Source of the DNA: Urophycis tenuis
Taxonomy: Eukaryota; Chordata; Actinopteri; Gadiformes; Phycidae
Direction of reading: 5' to 3'
Assembly (NCBI GenBank): GCA_036785325.1
Contig: JAXIVH010000073.1
Coordinates: 655,001 to 719,000, forward strand
Length of the DNA stretch: 64,000 bases
Shown one piece after another: positions 1 to 10,439 of the stretch. A program made the position numbers and the translations under genes. Positions within the stretch are counted from its first letter, which is position 1, and each line of letters opens with the position of its first letter. Below the pieces are notes generated by a model. The model was not told the DNA's origin. It made no database searches and saw only the letters and a list, made by a program, of their open reading frames with translations.

Positions 1-1
1 T

Positions 2-349
2 GAGACGGACCACGGAGTGAAAACAATGAAAAGTACACTCTTAGAGTCTGTCAGCACACGTTTCACTGAGATCTATTCTGATCCTCTGCACTTCATCGCG
101 ACTGAACTTGATCCACGTTATAAAGATCATTACTTGGATGTGGGATTAAAGCAGCGCGCACGAGAAATGATCCAGGCCGCAATGGATGCGGAGAACCCGC
201 TTGGAGACGGAGAAGCGCACAGCGCAGGAGAAGGAGAGCAGAGCGCAGAAAAAAGGACTCGTCTCTCTGCACCAGATGAGGGGCATACACCCTCGTTGTC
301 TGATATGTTCATTGAGATCCTGCAAGAAAGTGCCCCAAATAATAGGTAG
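2..349 (+). pseudogene. hAT transposase fragment (ZBED-like), C-terminal half
   Basis: This is an open frame running in from the window edge (no start codon needed; the first Met is at 17). It carries the hAT landmark ATELDPRYKDHYLD, equivalent to the 'LDPRYK' block that precedes the dimerisation domain in ZBED1/ZBED4-like transposases. An acidic, polar linker follows (EGEQSAEKRTR). The expected C-terminal hAT dimerisation block (SERxFSxAG) is not reached before the stop at 349, so the protein is truncated here. It would have catalysed cut-and-paste transposition in the nucleus. It may be the end of a longer frame starting outside the window. Confidence 0.65.
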
Positions 350-605
350 GCTATTCTGTTCTGACTTGCTATACATGTGACTATCAGATGATTTAACTTT
401 TCTGCTAGACATTTTTTATTTGACAAAAATGTTTATTAATGCACTGGCCCTATTTTTATCTTAAAGACAATCTTTGTTTTGATACACTGTTGTGTTGTAG
501 GCCTACAGAGAAAATATTGTTATATCTTTCAGCAGTTGCACTTGTTCTGAATGCACTTTGTTGTCGTAGTCCTACAGAGAAAATTTTAAAATGCACTTGA
601 CTTAA

Positions 606-935
606 ATGCTGGACTATTACAACTCTTTCAGTTTGAGAGTCACCTCGGGAACAGTAACATCAGCATCACATCGGCTGGAGAGAGGCATAATTACTGGGTG
701 TACAGTCTCAGTGATTTTGTTTGCCTTGGCCATGAACATGCTCGTTAAGTCAGCGGAGGTGGAGTGCAGAGGACCGCTCACCAAGTCAGGTGTGCGGCAG
801 CCTCCCATCAGAGCTTTTATGGATGACCTGACAGTTACTACAACATCAGTTCCAGGCTGTAGGTGGGTTCTCCAAGGCCTTGAGCGGCTCATTAACTGGG
901 CTTTAAGCCTGCTAAGTCCCGTTCCCTGGTGGTGA
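606..935 (+). pseudogene. Reverse transcriptase fragment (R2-like LINE), palm/catalytic part
   Basis: A remnant of a reverse transcriptase. GCTVSVILFALAMN corresponds to RT motif B, and FMDDLTV is the catalytic xxDD box (motif C), with both Asp present. Frame is lost around 905-935. Homologous coding can be followed in another frame (KKGKVTDKFRFSLG near 930-975) and stops again near 1040. The region 1040-1272 is decayed coding sequence linking to the endonuclease half at 1273. The N-terminal fingers and motif A are absent because of 5' truncation. Confidence 0.65.
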
Positions 936-1272
936 AGAAGGGGAAGGTTACAGACAAGTTCCGGTTCTCGCTGGGAGATGTCCAGATTCCAGATTCCATC
1001 GGTCTCAGAGGAGCCAGTGAAGAGCCTGGGGAAGATCCCTGAGGGACAAAGCAGCGCTCAAGGCGACCAGCAGAGAACTGGGAAACAGGCTAGTGGCGGT
1101 GGATAAGTCAGGGCTGCCAGGTAAGTATAAAGCATGCCACGCCTCCTCTGGCCACTACTGGTCTACGATGTTTCACTAACGACCGTTGAGGGCTTCGAGC
1201 GTAAGGTAAGTAGCTTCCTTCGCAGGTGGTTGGGCCTACCAAGAAGCCTCAGCAGCATAGTATGTTATAGTA

Positions 1273-2298
1273 TTGTATGGGCATAAGAACAAGCTGCGAC
1301 TTCCCTTCAGTAGTCTGTCAGAGGAGTTCATGGTTACCCGTGCGAGAGAGGTGCTGCTGTACAGAGACTCGAGTGACACCAAAGTCTCCTTAGCTGGGAT
1401 TGAAGTGCGGACTGGGCGGAAGTGGAGAGCCCAGGAGACGGTTGAGCAAGCTGAGGCGCAGCTGCGCCACGGTGTTCTGGTGGGAGCAGTGGCGACAGGC
1501 CGGGCAGGGCTTGGGAGCAACCCAGGACCTCGGTACAACAAGGCCCGGGGGAAGGAGAGGCGGCAGCTTATCCAGGAAGAGGTTCGAGCAGGGCTGGAGG
1601 AGACCCGCTCAAGCAAGATGGTCGGGATGAGACAACAGGGGGCGTGGAATAGATGGGAGCAGACACTGGATAGGAAGATTTATTGGTCAGAGCTTTGGAA
1701 GGCAGAGCCATTCCGGATAAAGTTTTTGATCCAGTCAGTCTACGACGTCCTCCCCAGCCCATCCAACCTCTTCTGTTGGGGCCTGGCAGAAACACCTGCT
1801 TGCCCTTTGTGTCAGAGGAGAGGATCACTGGAGCACATCCTAAGCTGTTGCCCGAAAGCCCTGGGCGAGGGGCGCTATCGTTGGCGCCACGACCAGGTGC
1901 TGAAGGTGATAGCAGATACCATCTGCTCGGGGATCTCACTCAGCAAGCAGCAACAGCCAGCTAGGCATTCAATCACCTTTGTTAAATCTGGTGAGAAGCC
2001 TCAACACCACCCAGGCCAAACAGGGGGGCTCCTGACAACAGCTAGGGACTGGCAGCTGAAGGTGGACTTGGGGAAACAGCTTAAATTCCCAGAGACCATC
2101 GCAGTGACCACACTTAGGCCGGACTTGGTTCTTATGTCAGAATCAACAAGGCAGGTGATACTGCTGGAGTTGACTGTGCCCTGGGAAGACCGGATGGAGG
2201 AGGCATTTGAGAGGAAGAGGGCCAAGTATGAGGAGCTGGCAGGCGAATGCCGGCGCAACGGATGGAAGACTCGATGCAGTCCCATTGAGGTTGGATGA
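1273..2298 (+). pseudogene. R2-like LINE C-terminal region with restriction-like endonuclease
   Basis: A 341-residue open stretch covering the thumb/linker and nuclease of an R2-like LINE protein. A zinc-knuckle-like CCHC lies at residues 177-192 (C177, C180, H188, C192/C193). A basic RYRWRHDQ block follows at 201-208. The nuclease core is LRPDLVL with D284, followed by ILLELTVPWED with E299, which fits the PD-(D/E)xK pattern expected for second-strand target nicking. The true C terminus continues out of frame to about 2461 (AFTER the stop, the blocks GFAGQSLCRALK and WLWIRRGDPW can be read), so one indel near 2297 separates it. Not functional in this copy. Confidence 0.7.
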
Positions 2299-2987
2299 CG
2301 AGGTTTCGCAGGCCAGTCACTCTGCAGGGCCCTCAAGTTGTTGGGAATAAGGGATAAGGCACAGCAAGAAAGCCATCAAGAACACCACTGATGCTGCTGA
2401 GAAGGCATCAAGATGGCTGTGGATCAGGAGGGGTGATCCGTGGGCCACACAAGCTACCTAGACACAAGCCGGGGTCTGATCACCCCCGGCTGGGTCGCCT
2501 GGGCGAGGGTGTCTGATGTTGAGAGACCCGAAACACCCTATGACCTCAGGTTACATCACTGATGATGTGTCTAGGTTGCACCAGAGGGTGTATATTAAAC
2601 CAAATGCACTTTGTGTTTTTATAGAGATATAGAGAGAACATATTTCATTTTACAATGTTTCAGCAGGCCAGTCAGTTATAGGCCTGTACATTATTATTTA
2701 ATGTACACGAGTGGGGTCAAGTTAAAGATTTTATTTTGAATTTTATTTTATTTTATATTGTGCATTGTTGTAATGTCAGAGCTACATAAATATTTTCATA
2801 CTTTTGTAATTGATTTATTCTTTGAATTGCAATGCCTTGATTTTAGTGAGGTTAGTACACAATCATAGCCATAAATGCAAAGGTACTAAGTGGCATAATA
2901 ATTTATTTCGGAGTTTCGGTTTTCGGCCTTGGTTTTCTCATTTTCGGTTTTGGCCAAGAATTTTCATTTCGGTGCATCCCTACTATC

Positions 2988-3028
2988 AATTTCCCTCAGG
3001 GATCAATAAAGTATGTCTGTCTGTCTGT
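2988..3028 (+). repeat. Rex1-type LINE 3' tail
   Basis: The string TTTCCCTCAGGGATCAATAA followed by a (TCTG)n run matches the 3' end of the Rex1 copy at 57632 in this window (read on the minus strand) and a similar tail at 61998-62045. It is therefore probably a severely 5'-truncated Rex1 tail sitting between two hAT termini. Confidence 0.5.
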
Positions 3029-3049
3029 CAACGCGTGATTACGATGCAT

Positions 3050-3742
3050 CAATGTGATTTTTCACTTTATACACCTTTGGCAGCATTGCATCTGTGATGT
3101 AGAGCCGACTGGGAATCTCATATATGGGCTCTAGCACTTCTAGAAGATGGCAAAATCCGACATTATCAACAACTGAAAGTGGCTGGTCTTCAAACGCTGA
3201 AGTGAGTGAGTGCCTCTGTTGTTTTTATTGCCCGTGAGTTGTCTTTGGACATTTTCGCTCGCTTTTGCAAGACGTCATAAGGTTGGCGGCTTCTGTCTTG
3301 CGCCGCTAACATTAGTGACCTCTGTGTACTTAGCACTATGGTGATGTTAAGATGTTTTATCAGATTGCTTGTATTAAAGGAAGAACTTTCCTTTCTGCCT
3401 CTAGACACAGTAGCATTACAGATCTTACACTCTGTCTTACTCCTGTCGTCATCCTTTATCTTAAAATATGCCCAAATTGCCGACATGACTTAGCCTACTG
3501 TTCCGTCTTTTCACAGCGAACTTTCAGACACACAAGCCTTTGACAGAATCTCAGAGTTTCTGCTCATTATCTCCCCGAGTTAGTTAGGTAGGACAACTCA
3601 TCTCTGCATGGGGCCGGTTTGATGTAGGCTACTGGCATAGTGGTATCAGTGCGTGGTATTGGCAACTAAAAAAGGAATACTAGTACGAGTATTTTAATGA
3701 AGTATCGGCCAGATACCCGATACTGGTATCGGTGCATCCCTA
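3050..3742 (-). mobile_element. ZBED1-like hAT transposon, 5' end, truncated
   Basis: Read on the minus strand, this starts at 3742 with the terminal TAGGGATGCACCGATACC, runs through a 5' UTR and a BED zinc-finger exon, and is lost at about 3050 beside the Rex1-type tail. The other terminus is not in the window. The terminal sequence resembles but is not identical to that of the hAT ending at 2982, so these are related but distinct families in opposite orientation. Confidence 0.6.
3060..3486 (-). pseudogene. BED-finger N-terminus of a hAT transposase
   Basis: Reads MSAIWAYFKIKDDDRSKTEC from 3486, then CKICNATVSRG and a downstream HL. The spacing of W, C-x2-C and the final His matches a BED zinc finger, the DNA-binding module of ZBED/hAT transposases. 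The frame ends at 3190. Beyond it, in another frame, DQPLSVVDNVGF and YEIPSRLYITDA can be read down to about 3080, which are typical of the next hAT region, so a frameshift near 3190 splits the gene. The catalytic domain is missing. Confidence 0.65.
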
Positions 3743-4706
3743 ATAATGTCCCCTTTAATTTCTGAAGCTGTTCAATTGGTTAAAAACACATTTAAACAAC
3801 TTTTCAGAACAATATAACAAGCAAGTCCTGTGTGCAGGAAGTCAGCGGCTTCTAAAAAAAATAAAGGGGGGGGGGGGGGGGGGTGGAACATCAATGTCAG
3901 CCATCTAATAGAGGGAAATACCTGATATCTTTAGACTAAGACTAATCTGAGAGAAATCTACCCTACTTCAACAAGCTACTTTGCTTTGCAAGAGAATATT
4001 GTCAAACTAAAATCACCACTTCTAAACTTTTCAAACATTACCCTTTCCATCTATACATTACCTTTCATGCTTATAGTCACAGGAAAAAACGAACGATAAA
4101 GAATCAAGCTGTTGAGAACTCTACTCTTTGTGCATGATGTTGGGTCTCATACACAAGAAAACAGTTTATTGTTTTTTTCAGGTAAAAATGTAATAATATA
4201 ATTTACTAAATATCGCTTTGAACAGCAGGCAGGGCTGACATCACCACAGCCTACTTGGAGGCGGGTCGGCTTGCTTTGGCCCAACCTTAAAGAGGATTCA
4301 TCTTGAGCATGGCACAGCTCAACATGCTTAAACTGGTAGTAAAGTAGTAAACATACAGTATATTTATGAATAAATACAAATGACTATTTCATCCATCTTA
4401 CCAGTAGTTAATAGCCTATGTAAGCATAATGCAATGGATTGATGTAGTGAGGTATTCCCAGAGTATCTGTGGATACCAATTGTTATTGGATTCTTCCAAA
4501 AAGGTCTTCAAAGTTGGTACCATTTCGCCCATAGATGACAAGAATTTGCGGTTAAAGTCAACCGATCAGCTCCGCCGCCCAGATGAAGGAACGTTCTGAA
4601 TATTCCTATATACCTGAAGTACTAAAATTTGGTATACAGGCCTTATTTTACATGCTGAACATTTCTCTTGCACCCATAATATCCAATGATAATAATACGG
4701 TTGTAC
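3743..4706. other. No gene seen; intergenic or unclassified
   Basis: AT-rich DNA without a supported coding region or recognisable element ends. The only distinct object is an 18-base G tract. Confidence 0.5.
3866..3883 (+). repeat. Poly(G) tract, 18 bp
   Basis: An uninterrupted run of 18 G following an A-rich stretch. The length is likely variable and prone to sequencing error. Confidence 0.9.
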
Positions 4707-5330
4707 TAGGGATGGGACGGTTTATGAAAACCGTGCGAACCGTTCGGTTCAACTGTCTCGGTTTGATTCGCATGTGTTGCGTTCGGTTCATGCGCTGCTC
4801 CTTTTTCTCATAGGTGAAGCGTGTACATTCTAGAGCAGAAGGTTGCGGTAGAGCGCCAACCACCAATAAACAACAAGAAGAAGCGAAGCAGTGTAGCCGG
4901 GTGTAGCAAACAGAAATAGAGTATTGGGTCAGTTGTTGTGGAGAAGTTCTTCCAGAACTTTGTGTCACGTTATAGCAGTGTCGAAATATTTTAATTAATT
5001 TTTTTTTTTATGTATTGCTACCATGCCTGAACCCGTATAACTTTGAATGGTGACCGCGAACATTTTCTCTACTGCAGCTGCAGCAAGTCGGTCGGACTAA
5101 AAGGGAAAACAAATAAATATTTGGGTCGGTCCTAAATTGACAGGGTCAGTCGGGTTACGGCCAACAGAAATAATTTTCAGGATGGCCTAGGTCTGCTGTA
5201 TGGGAGCACATTGCATTTAGAGTGACCTACGATGACGGCGGTAAGAAAGTTGTTGACAAAAGTCAATCAACATATGACAATCAAAAAAAACAAACTGAAC
5301 CGAAAACCGTGAACGTACAAGAATTTAGAT
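4707..5330 (+). mobile_element. Internally deleted ZBED hAT element
   Basis: It begins with TAGGGATGGGACGGTTTATG, a hAT-like terminus, followed by alternating 'aaccg/cggtt' sub-terminal sequence. A splice-acceptor-like 'ttttcag' at 5180 precedes a BED-finger exon start (5192-5281). Shortly after it the sequence resumes 'gaaccgaaaaccgtgaac', which resembles sub-terminal sequence from the other end. This suggests loss of most of the transposase. The right terminus is not clear. Confidence 0.4.
5192..5281 (+). pseudogene. BED zinc-finger exon remnant
   Basis: The reading SAVWEHIAFRVTYDDGGKKV has the N-terminal half of a BED finger (conserved W and aromatic residues). The Cys/His ligands that should follow are lost where the sequence becomes A-rich. 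There is no start codon in this exon, as expected for an internal exon of a ZBED-type hAT transposase. Confidence 0.45.
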
Positions 5331-5499
5331 TGCATAAGCAAATCAAGTTGTGCAAAAATTAAGCTATAGTATATACACACACTTTGACATGAAATTGTCA
5401 CCAGATGTCAGTAACAACCCAAGGAATCCACACATACAAAGAAACCAAAACATATTTGTCCATAAAATAGTCAACAACCTGTCAACTGTCCTGCGCTGC

Positions 5500-6340
5500 A
5501 AACATCACTGCAGTGACCCACTCCTGTAGATTTGCCCTCTTCAACATCCGCAGGATCCGGCATTTCCTCACAAGGGAAGCGACACAGCTCCTGACCCAAG
5601 CACTTGTCATCTCCCGCCTTGACTACTGCAACTCCCTCTTAGCTGGACTCCCTGCAACCGTGATTAAACCGTTGCAGCGGATCCAGAACGCTGCAGCACG
5701 CCTCGTGTTCAACCATAACAAACTCTCCCAAGTGACTCCCCTCTTCCAAGACCTCCACTGGCTTCCTCTAGTGGCGCACATCAAATTCAAGACAATGCTA
5801 CTGGCTTACAAAGCCGTCAATGGAACAGCCCCTACCTACCTCCAAACATTAGTGAAACACCACGCCCCTGCTCGAGCACTCTGTTCAACTACCTCAGCTG
5901 GTCGACTGGTACCTCCATCACTAAAAGGAGGAAAAGGTCGGACGGCGAAATCTCAACTCTTCTCCGTTTTGGCACCGCAGTGATGGAACGAGCTCCCTGC
6001 CAATGTCAGCACTGCAGAGTCACTCCCCATCTTCCAGAAGAGACTCAAGACCCACTTGTTCAGAGTTCATCTGAACCCTGCATAACCCTACTGTCATGCT
6101 CTTATTTGTTGTATGTCTTTGCACTTTAATCGCTCTTTGTAATTTGGCACTTTGATCGCTCATTGTAACTTGCCACTTAGTCAGAGATGTTGTATACTAG
6201 CAATGGTTAATCTAGCAATTGAAATCCTTGAAACTTGTTCTGTTGACTTTCTTACTGTATTAGCAGCAATGAAATGTTCCACCTTCTTATGACAAATGCA
6301 CTCTTTGTAAATCGCTTTGGATAAAAGTGTCTGCCATTAG
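5500..6340 (+). mobile_element. L2-type LINE, 3' fragment
   Basis: A 5'-truncated L2 LINE consisting of the last part of the RT ORF and a 3' UTR that ends with ATCGCTTTGGATAAAAGTGT, the standard L2 3' end seen across fish genomes. A Tc1 element is inserted directly after it (6344). Confidence 0.75.
5513..5983 (+). pseudogene. L2 LINE reverse transcriptase, C-terminal part
   Basis: A 156-residue remnant with the L2 C-terminal signatures SRLDYCNSLLAGLP, RIQNAAARLV and LFQDLHWLPL. These lie downstream of the catalytic RT motifs, which are absent through 5' truncation. After a stop at 5981-5983 the expected WNELPANVS and FQKRLKTHLF blocks continue in frame to about 6080, so the stop is a nonsense mutation inside the original ORF rather than its end. 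Non-functional. Confidence 0.75.
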
Positions 6341-6343
6341 TTA

Positions 6344-7529
6344 TGTGTAATAAAGTGGAATGACACACGGTATAAGTATTGAACACATGAAGAAAAGGAG
6401 ATGCAAACAGGCATGGAAAGCCAAGAAACCAGCTGAAATCCCTCAGTATTTCGAAGCAATCCCGCCTCATGCAAATAATTATCAGCTGGTTTAGTCCCAA
6501 TGATGGCCTTTAAAAAGGTTTCTCCTTACCAAGGTGTCACACAATGGGCATCTCATGATGGGTAAAAGCAAAGAGCTCGCTCAAGACCTTTGCAACCTCA
6601 TTGTTGCAAAACACACTGATGGCATTGGTTTCAGACGAATTTCTAAACTTCTGAATGTTCCAGTGAGCACTGTTGGGGCCATTATCCGGAAGAGGAAAGA
6701 ACATAATTTCAACACAAACCGGCCACGACCAGGTGCTCCTCGCAAGATGTCTGACAGAGGAGTCAAAATAATAATCAGAAGAGCTGTCCAAGAGCCAAGG
6801 ACCACTACCGGCTTCAGAAAGTTAGCAGGTACAGTTGTTTCAAAGAAAACAAGTACAGTAAAGCACTAAAGTAGTGCACTCAACCACCATGGCCTTTATG
6901 CATGCTCGCCGTGCAAGACTCAATTGTTAAAGAAAACACACGTTGAAGCTTGTTTAGAGTTTGCTGCACAACATTTCGACAAGCCAAATGGAGAATATAG
7001 TACTATAAGTTAGTCTTATAGTATATAATAGAGGAGAAATGGCACTGGACATCACCGCAAAAACACTACCAACAGTGAAGTTTGGAGGTGGGAACATCAT
7101 GGTGTGGGGCTGTTTTTCAGCGTGGTACTGGCATGTAATTGAAGGAAGAATGAATGGATAAATATACCGAGACATTCTTGATAAGAATCGGCAGCCAGCT
7201 ACCAGGATGATGAAGATGAAACGAAGGTGAACATTTCAGCAAGACAAAGATCCCAAACACACAACCAAGGACCAAGAAAAAGCTGCTAGAATGGCCCAGT
7301 CAATAACCTGACTTGAATCAAATTGAAAAGCTAAGGAAAGAACTGAAGATCAGAGAAGAATGGGCCACAATAACACCTGAGCAATGCATGCAACTAGTTT
7401 ATCCATACAAGAGGGGCCTTGAAGCTGTCATTATCAACAAAGGCTTTTCTACTAAGTATCAAATACATTTCAGTAAGTGTGATCAATACTTCAATACTAC
7501 TTCCCTGTGTCATTCCACTTTATTACACA
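6344..7529 (+). mobile_element. Tc1-like transposon A (1.19 kb)
   Basis: Terminal inverted repeats of about 23 bp begin TGTGTAATAAAGTGGAATGA at 6344 and end with the inverse at 7529. TA dinucleotides at 6342-6343 and 7530-7531 are consistent with the Tc1/mariner target duplication. The internal transposase is degenerate. Insertion was into or beside the 3' end of an L2 LINE. Confidence 0.75.
6558..7460 (+). pseudogene. Tc1-like transposase, degenerate
   Basis: The Met at 6558 starts MGKSKELAQDL, the usual N-terminus of fish Tc1 transposases. A paired-like HTH region follows (GIGFRRISKLLNVPVSTVGA) and a GRPR-like linker (NRPRPGAPRK). The frame breaks at about 6830. Later pieces are recognisable out of frame: FGGGNIMVWGCFSA near 7080, the DNDPKH-equivalent near 7240, and ITPEQCMQLV with the C terminus GFSTKY to about 7460. 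The DDE catalytic domain is therefore scattered by indels and the enzyme is dead. Confidence 0.75.
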
Positions 7530-7782
7530 TAATTTATGGATATAAATGCTTTGATTTATTTGTGTGCGTGTGTGTGTGTGGTTAACTGATATCTGGTGAC
7601 AATTTAATGTCAATAGCCCCAACAGAAATATATTTACTAAGAAACATGTTGACGCATTGCCATCTCAAATGGCTCACTATAATTCCCCTCCAGACAAGTA
7701 TGTGTGCTGTTCGTGTCCCGCTGGTTAATCTGCCATCCCCTTTTTTCCCCCTCCTCCTGCTTTCACTGCTTTGAAATGAAAA

Positions 7783-7974
7783 ATGGCTGAGGCAAGTGAG
7801 TCCTTTGAGTAAAATCCAAAACTAAGACTAAAAGCTTCCAGAGTATGGGAGCATTTCAGGCCAACTGGAAAAAGAGTGGTCTGCACACTCTGCCCAACAT
7901 CTCTTGTGTATCACGGGAGCACAACTATGATGCACAAACACTTAAAAAGAAAACAGAGTTTTTGCAGATGCGCC
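7783..7974 (+). pseudogene. BED zinc-finger exon of a hAT transposase
   Basis: It starts MAEASESFE, has one in-frame TAA, then reads RVWEHFRPTGKRVVCTLCPT and ends MMHKHLKRK. W, C-x2-C and H-x3/4-H spacing match a complete BED finger. No catalytic part follows, because another hAT terminus begins at 8002. Probably the N-terminal exon of an older hAT disrupted by later insertion. Confidence 0.6.
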
Positions 7975-8287
7975 TGGAGAAAAGGAAAAGACAACGCAAG
8001 TTAGGGCTGGGCGGTATATCGATATTTTAAATATATCAATATTTTTTCAAACAAGATATGGAACGAGACGCAATCGTCAATATCGATATAGATTCATCTG
8101 CGTTTAAAGTACAACACTTTGTTCCAAATAACAGCCGTTTCGAGCCGCGCCTGCCGCCTGCTATTTCGTTCTCTTCTCTGCAAAGCACTATCTCTCTCCC
8201 GCTCCCTCCGACTCGTCACACACACACTCTGCCCCGGCCCCGCCCTTCTACTCACATAATTTTTTTTAAATCCCTACAGCGCGAAAA

Positions 8288-8665
8288 ATGGAGTCTGTCA
8301 ATCGCGGAGCCGAGGAGCTCGTATGTAAGCGTAAGACAAATGGCTCCATAGTTTGGAAGTGGTTTGGATTCAAAGTGTCTGATGACTTGCAAAATCAGGT
8401 GTTTTGTAGGGAGTGCTATAAAAGTGTTGCAACGAAAGGGTCGAGTACGACCAACCTCTTCGCTCACCTGCAGAAGCACCACAAGGTGCAGTATGAAGAA
8501 TGCTTAAAAATGCGTGCAGCGACGCAAAATGTTAAACTGTCTAGTACCCCGATGCAAATGACCCTTAAAGCATCTCTTACAAAAGCAGTACCGTACGATC
8601 GCTCAAGCGAGAGGTGGAGAGACATCACTCGATCTGTGGCATACCATATCAACAGAGGCAGCTAA
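8288..8665 (+). pseudogene. hAT-D transposase, BED finger and N-terminal region
   Basis: The Met at 8288 begins MESVNRGAEELV. A BED finger follows (IVWKWFGFKV, CRECYKSVA, then LQKHH), matching W, C-x2-C and H-x3/4-H. The next part (KAVPYDRSSERWRDITRSVAYHI) is the conserved linker before the catalytic domain of ZBED1-like proteins. At 8650 the frame runs into an inserted LINE and picks up a short foreign tail before a stop. Downstream coding resumes at 9409 with IAKDMVPIS. Confidence 0.75.
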
Positions 8666-9406
8666 ACTTTTTATGCATGCCATGATCTTTTCTCACATAT
8701 CATACTGTTACACAAGCTGGTCCCAAGCAAACATGACAACCCTTAAACCAATAGAAACCCTTTATAAGCAAACTTTAAAAACACTAGATCAAAAACCTAT
8801 CAGTTACCACCACTGTCATATCATCACTAAATACAATTTATTTAATTTTGACAGTTTTTACATTATCTAGATGCCTGTCTTATTTTTAAAATATTACATG
8901 GGCTTGCACCTCCTCCACTGGATGAATTTGTACAACAGAAGAGCAGCAGTGGCAGGGCAACTAGGGCAGCCACCAGGGGAGACTGTGTTGCAGAGTATAG
9001 ACATAGCAAGTTTAGCCAAACTGTACGGGCCTCAAATTATTGGAACTGCCTTCCAATTGAAATCAGAGACAGCACCAGCTATCTATCATTTAAAACCACA
9101 CTTAAGAGATGGATTAAAAACAACCAAAACTGCACTCATTAATAGCTGGTTTAATTCATTCTAGGCACTGCCCTTTGTATCTATTCTAACTTTCTCCCTT
9201 CTCTCTTAATTTGCTCTCTACCTTTCCTGTATTCTTTTTATTAATGTAATTTGATGATGTGTTGACCTGCCAAGGGACTACAGATGAAAATTAGCTTTTT
9301 TGCTAACTCTGGCACATTTACATTTTGAGTGTGAACAAAGAATGTTAATTGATGTGCATTGTCCCTTTAAATAAACAAATTAAAAAAATAAAAATAAAAA
9401 TAAAAA
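8651..9406 (+). mobile_element. LINE 3' fragment inserted in hAT-D
   Basis: The insertion splits hAT-D codons between ...SVAYHI and IAKDMVP.... The 5-bp repeat ATATC lies at 8646-8650 and 9407-9411 and may be the target duplication. The insert is 5' truncated, holds the end of an RT ORF, and finishes in an A-rich tail (about 9375-9406). Confidence 0.6.
8673..9164 (+). pseudogene. Jockey-superfamily LINE RT, C-terminal remnant
   Basis: Two pieces: 8673-8870 reads FSHISYCYTSWSQANMTTLK, and the second half lies mostly in another frame of 8880-9150 (LHGLAPPPLDEFV, then WNCLPIEIRD). This is the connection and C-terminal part of a CR1/L2/Rex-type RT ORF, past the catalytic motifs. At least one frameshift separates the halves near 8870. 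The exact family is not resolved. Confidence 0.55.
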
Positions 9407-9408
9407 AT

Positions 9409-9720
9409 ATCGCGAAAGACATGGTGCCCATATCTACCGTGGAGAAGCCTGGCTTCATCAAAATGGTTACGAAGCTGGATCCGAGATACACCTTGCCGAG
9501 TCGGCACTATTTCGCTAGAGAGGCCCTCCCAGCCATGTACAATGAGCTTAAAGACCGCCTAATTGCTCAGCTCGCAAAAGTGTCATCCTTCGCCCTCACC
9601 ACAGATATGTGGTCCAGTAGGACGTGCGAGCCCTATATGTGTGTTACGGTGCATTACATCGAGGACTGGGCGATGGGAAGTGCCTGCCTGCAAACCAGCT
9701 ACTTCCAGACTGACTTATAA
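9409..9720 (+). pseudogene. hAT-D transposase, start of catalytic domain
   Basis: It resumes hAT-D coding with IAKDMVPISTVEKPGF, then TKLDPRYTLPSRHYF and LTTDMWSSRTCEPYMCVTVH. LTTDMWSS contains the first catalytic Asp of the hAT RNase H-like fold. A GAC TTA TAA stop at 9720 is followed by an A/T-rich 50-bp gap and then 'gtcaggacacg', so an intron or small insertion may separate this from 9770. Confidence 0.65.
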
Positions 9721-9769
9721 TATCTATTAAACATGTATTTAAAATGTGCTTTTACTTTGTGTGTCAGGA

Positions 9770-10439
9770 CACGCTATGGATGACCCCTGCATCACCCGTG
9801 CCATTTCCATTTGTAAGAAAGTGGTAAGCGGCTTTTCCTACAGTTGGAAGAGGAGAAGAGGCCTGGGTGAAGCACAGCAACAACTGGGTCTGCCATCTCA
9901 TCAGCTGATCACCGAGTCAGCTACTCATTGGGGGTCAAGGTTGGGGATGATCGAGAGGGTCCTGGAGCAAGAGAGGGCTCTTACCAAAGTTTTAGCTGCA
10001 GACAAAAAGTCCCGACCTCTTGTTTTCACCTGGCAAGATGTGGACGTCATGGAGTCAGTGACTTCACTGATGCCCTGTCTGGAGAGGAGTATGTCACCCT
10101 CTCCTATGTGAGGCCTGTGCTACACCTGTTAAATACAAGTCTCCTGGCACCTAAGGAGGGAGAGACGGAGCTGTGCAAATCCATCAAGACTCAGATTTTG
10201 GAGTACCTGAATAGCAAGTATTCAGAGCGAACCACCAGTGACCTGTTGGACATTGCCTCCTTACTGGATCCCCGATTCAGGGCCGGTTACATCCCCAAAG
10301 AGCACCTTGAAGGGTTGAAATATACAGCAGTACAAGAAGCAGAGGCTTTGTTCAGTGATCAGGGCAGCGGCGGCACTTCACCTGCGCTTTCTGGCCCAGC
10401 TGAGCCTGAGCCAGGTCAACCACACCATCCACCACCACC
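9770..10439 (+). pseudogene. hAT-D transposase, middle and C-terminal portion
   Basis: Several frames must be combined. SATHWGSRLGMIERVLEQ (from about 9915) is the insertion-domain region with the conserved W, PLVFTWQDVDVMESV follows, then a frame change near 10080 leads to LLDIASLLDPRFRAGYI, the 'LDPRF' block. A proline-rich linker (PGQPHHPPPPR) precedes the MITE insertion at 10440. At least one frameshift makes the protein non-functional. Confidence 0.65.

Larger units (their letters stand above)
599..2601 (+). mobile_element. R2-like LINE with restriction-like endonuclease, 5' truncated
   Basis: This non-LTR retrotransposon inserted in the 3' UTR of the surrounding hAT. It is flanked by a 10-bp direct repeat, AAATGCACTT, at 589-598 and 2602-2611, which fits a target-site duplication from target-primed reverse transcription. 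The copy starts inside the reverse transcriptase domain (5' truncation) and ends in a GC-rich 3' UTR (2461-2601). The C-terminal half has a CCHC motif and a PD...E nuclease, which places it among restriction-like-endonuclease LINEs rather than APE LINEs. The exact clade (R2, R4 or another early-branching group) is not resolved. The copy has frameshifts and is dead. Confidence 0.75.
1..2982 (+). mobile_element. ZBED-type hAT transposon, 3' part, interrupted
   Basis: The left edge of the window lies inside a hAT DNA transposon. Its transposase fragment is at 2-349 and its 3' terminus is at 2982, where the strand ends in GGTGCATCCCTA, a terminal sequence typical of fish ZBED hAT elements. The 3' UTR (350-598 and 2602-2700) contains imperfect repeats around 'aatgcactttgt' and 'cctacagagaaaat'. 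A LINE at 599-2601 splits the 3' UTR. The 5' end lies outside the window, so whether an intact transposase existed upstream cannot be judged. Confidence 0.7.
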
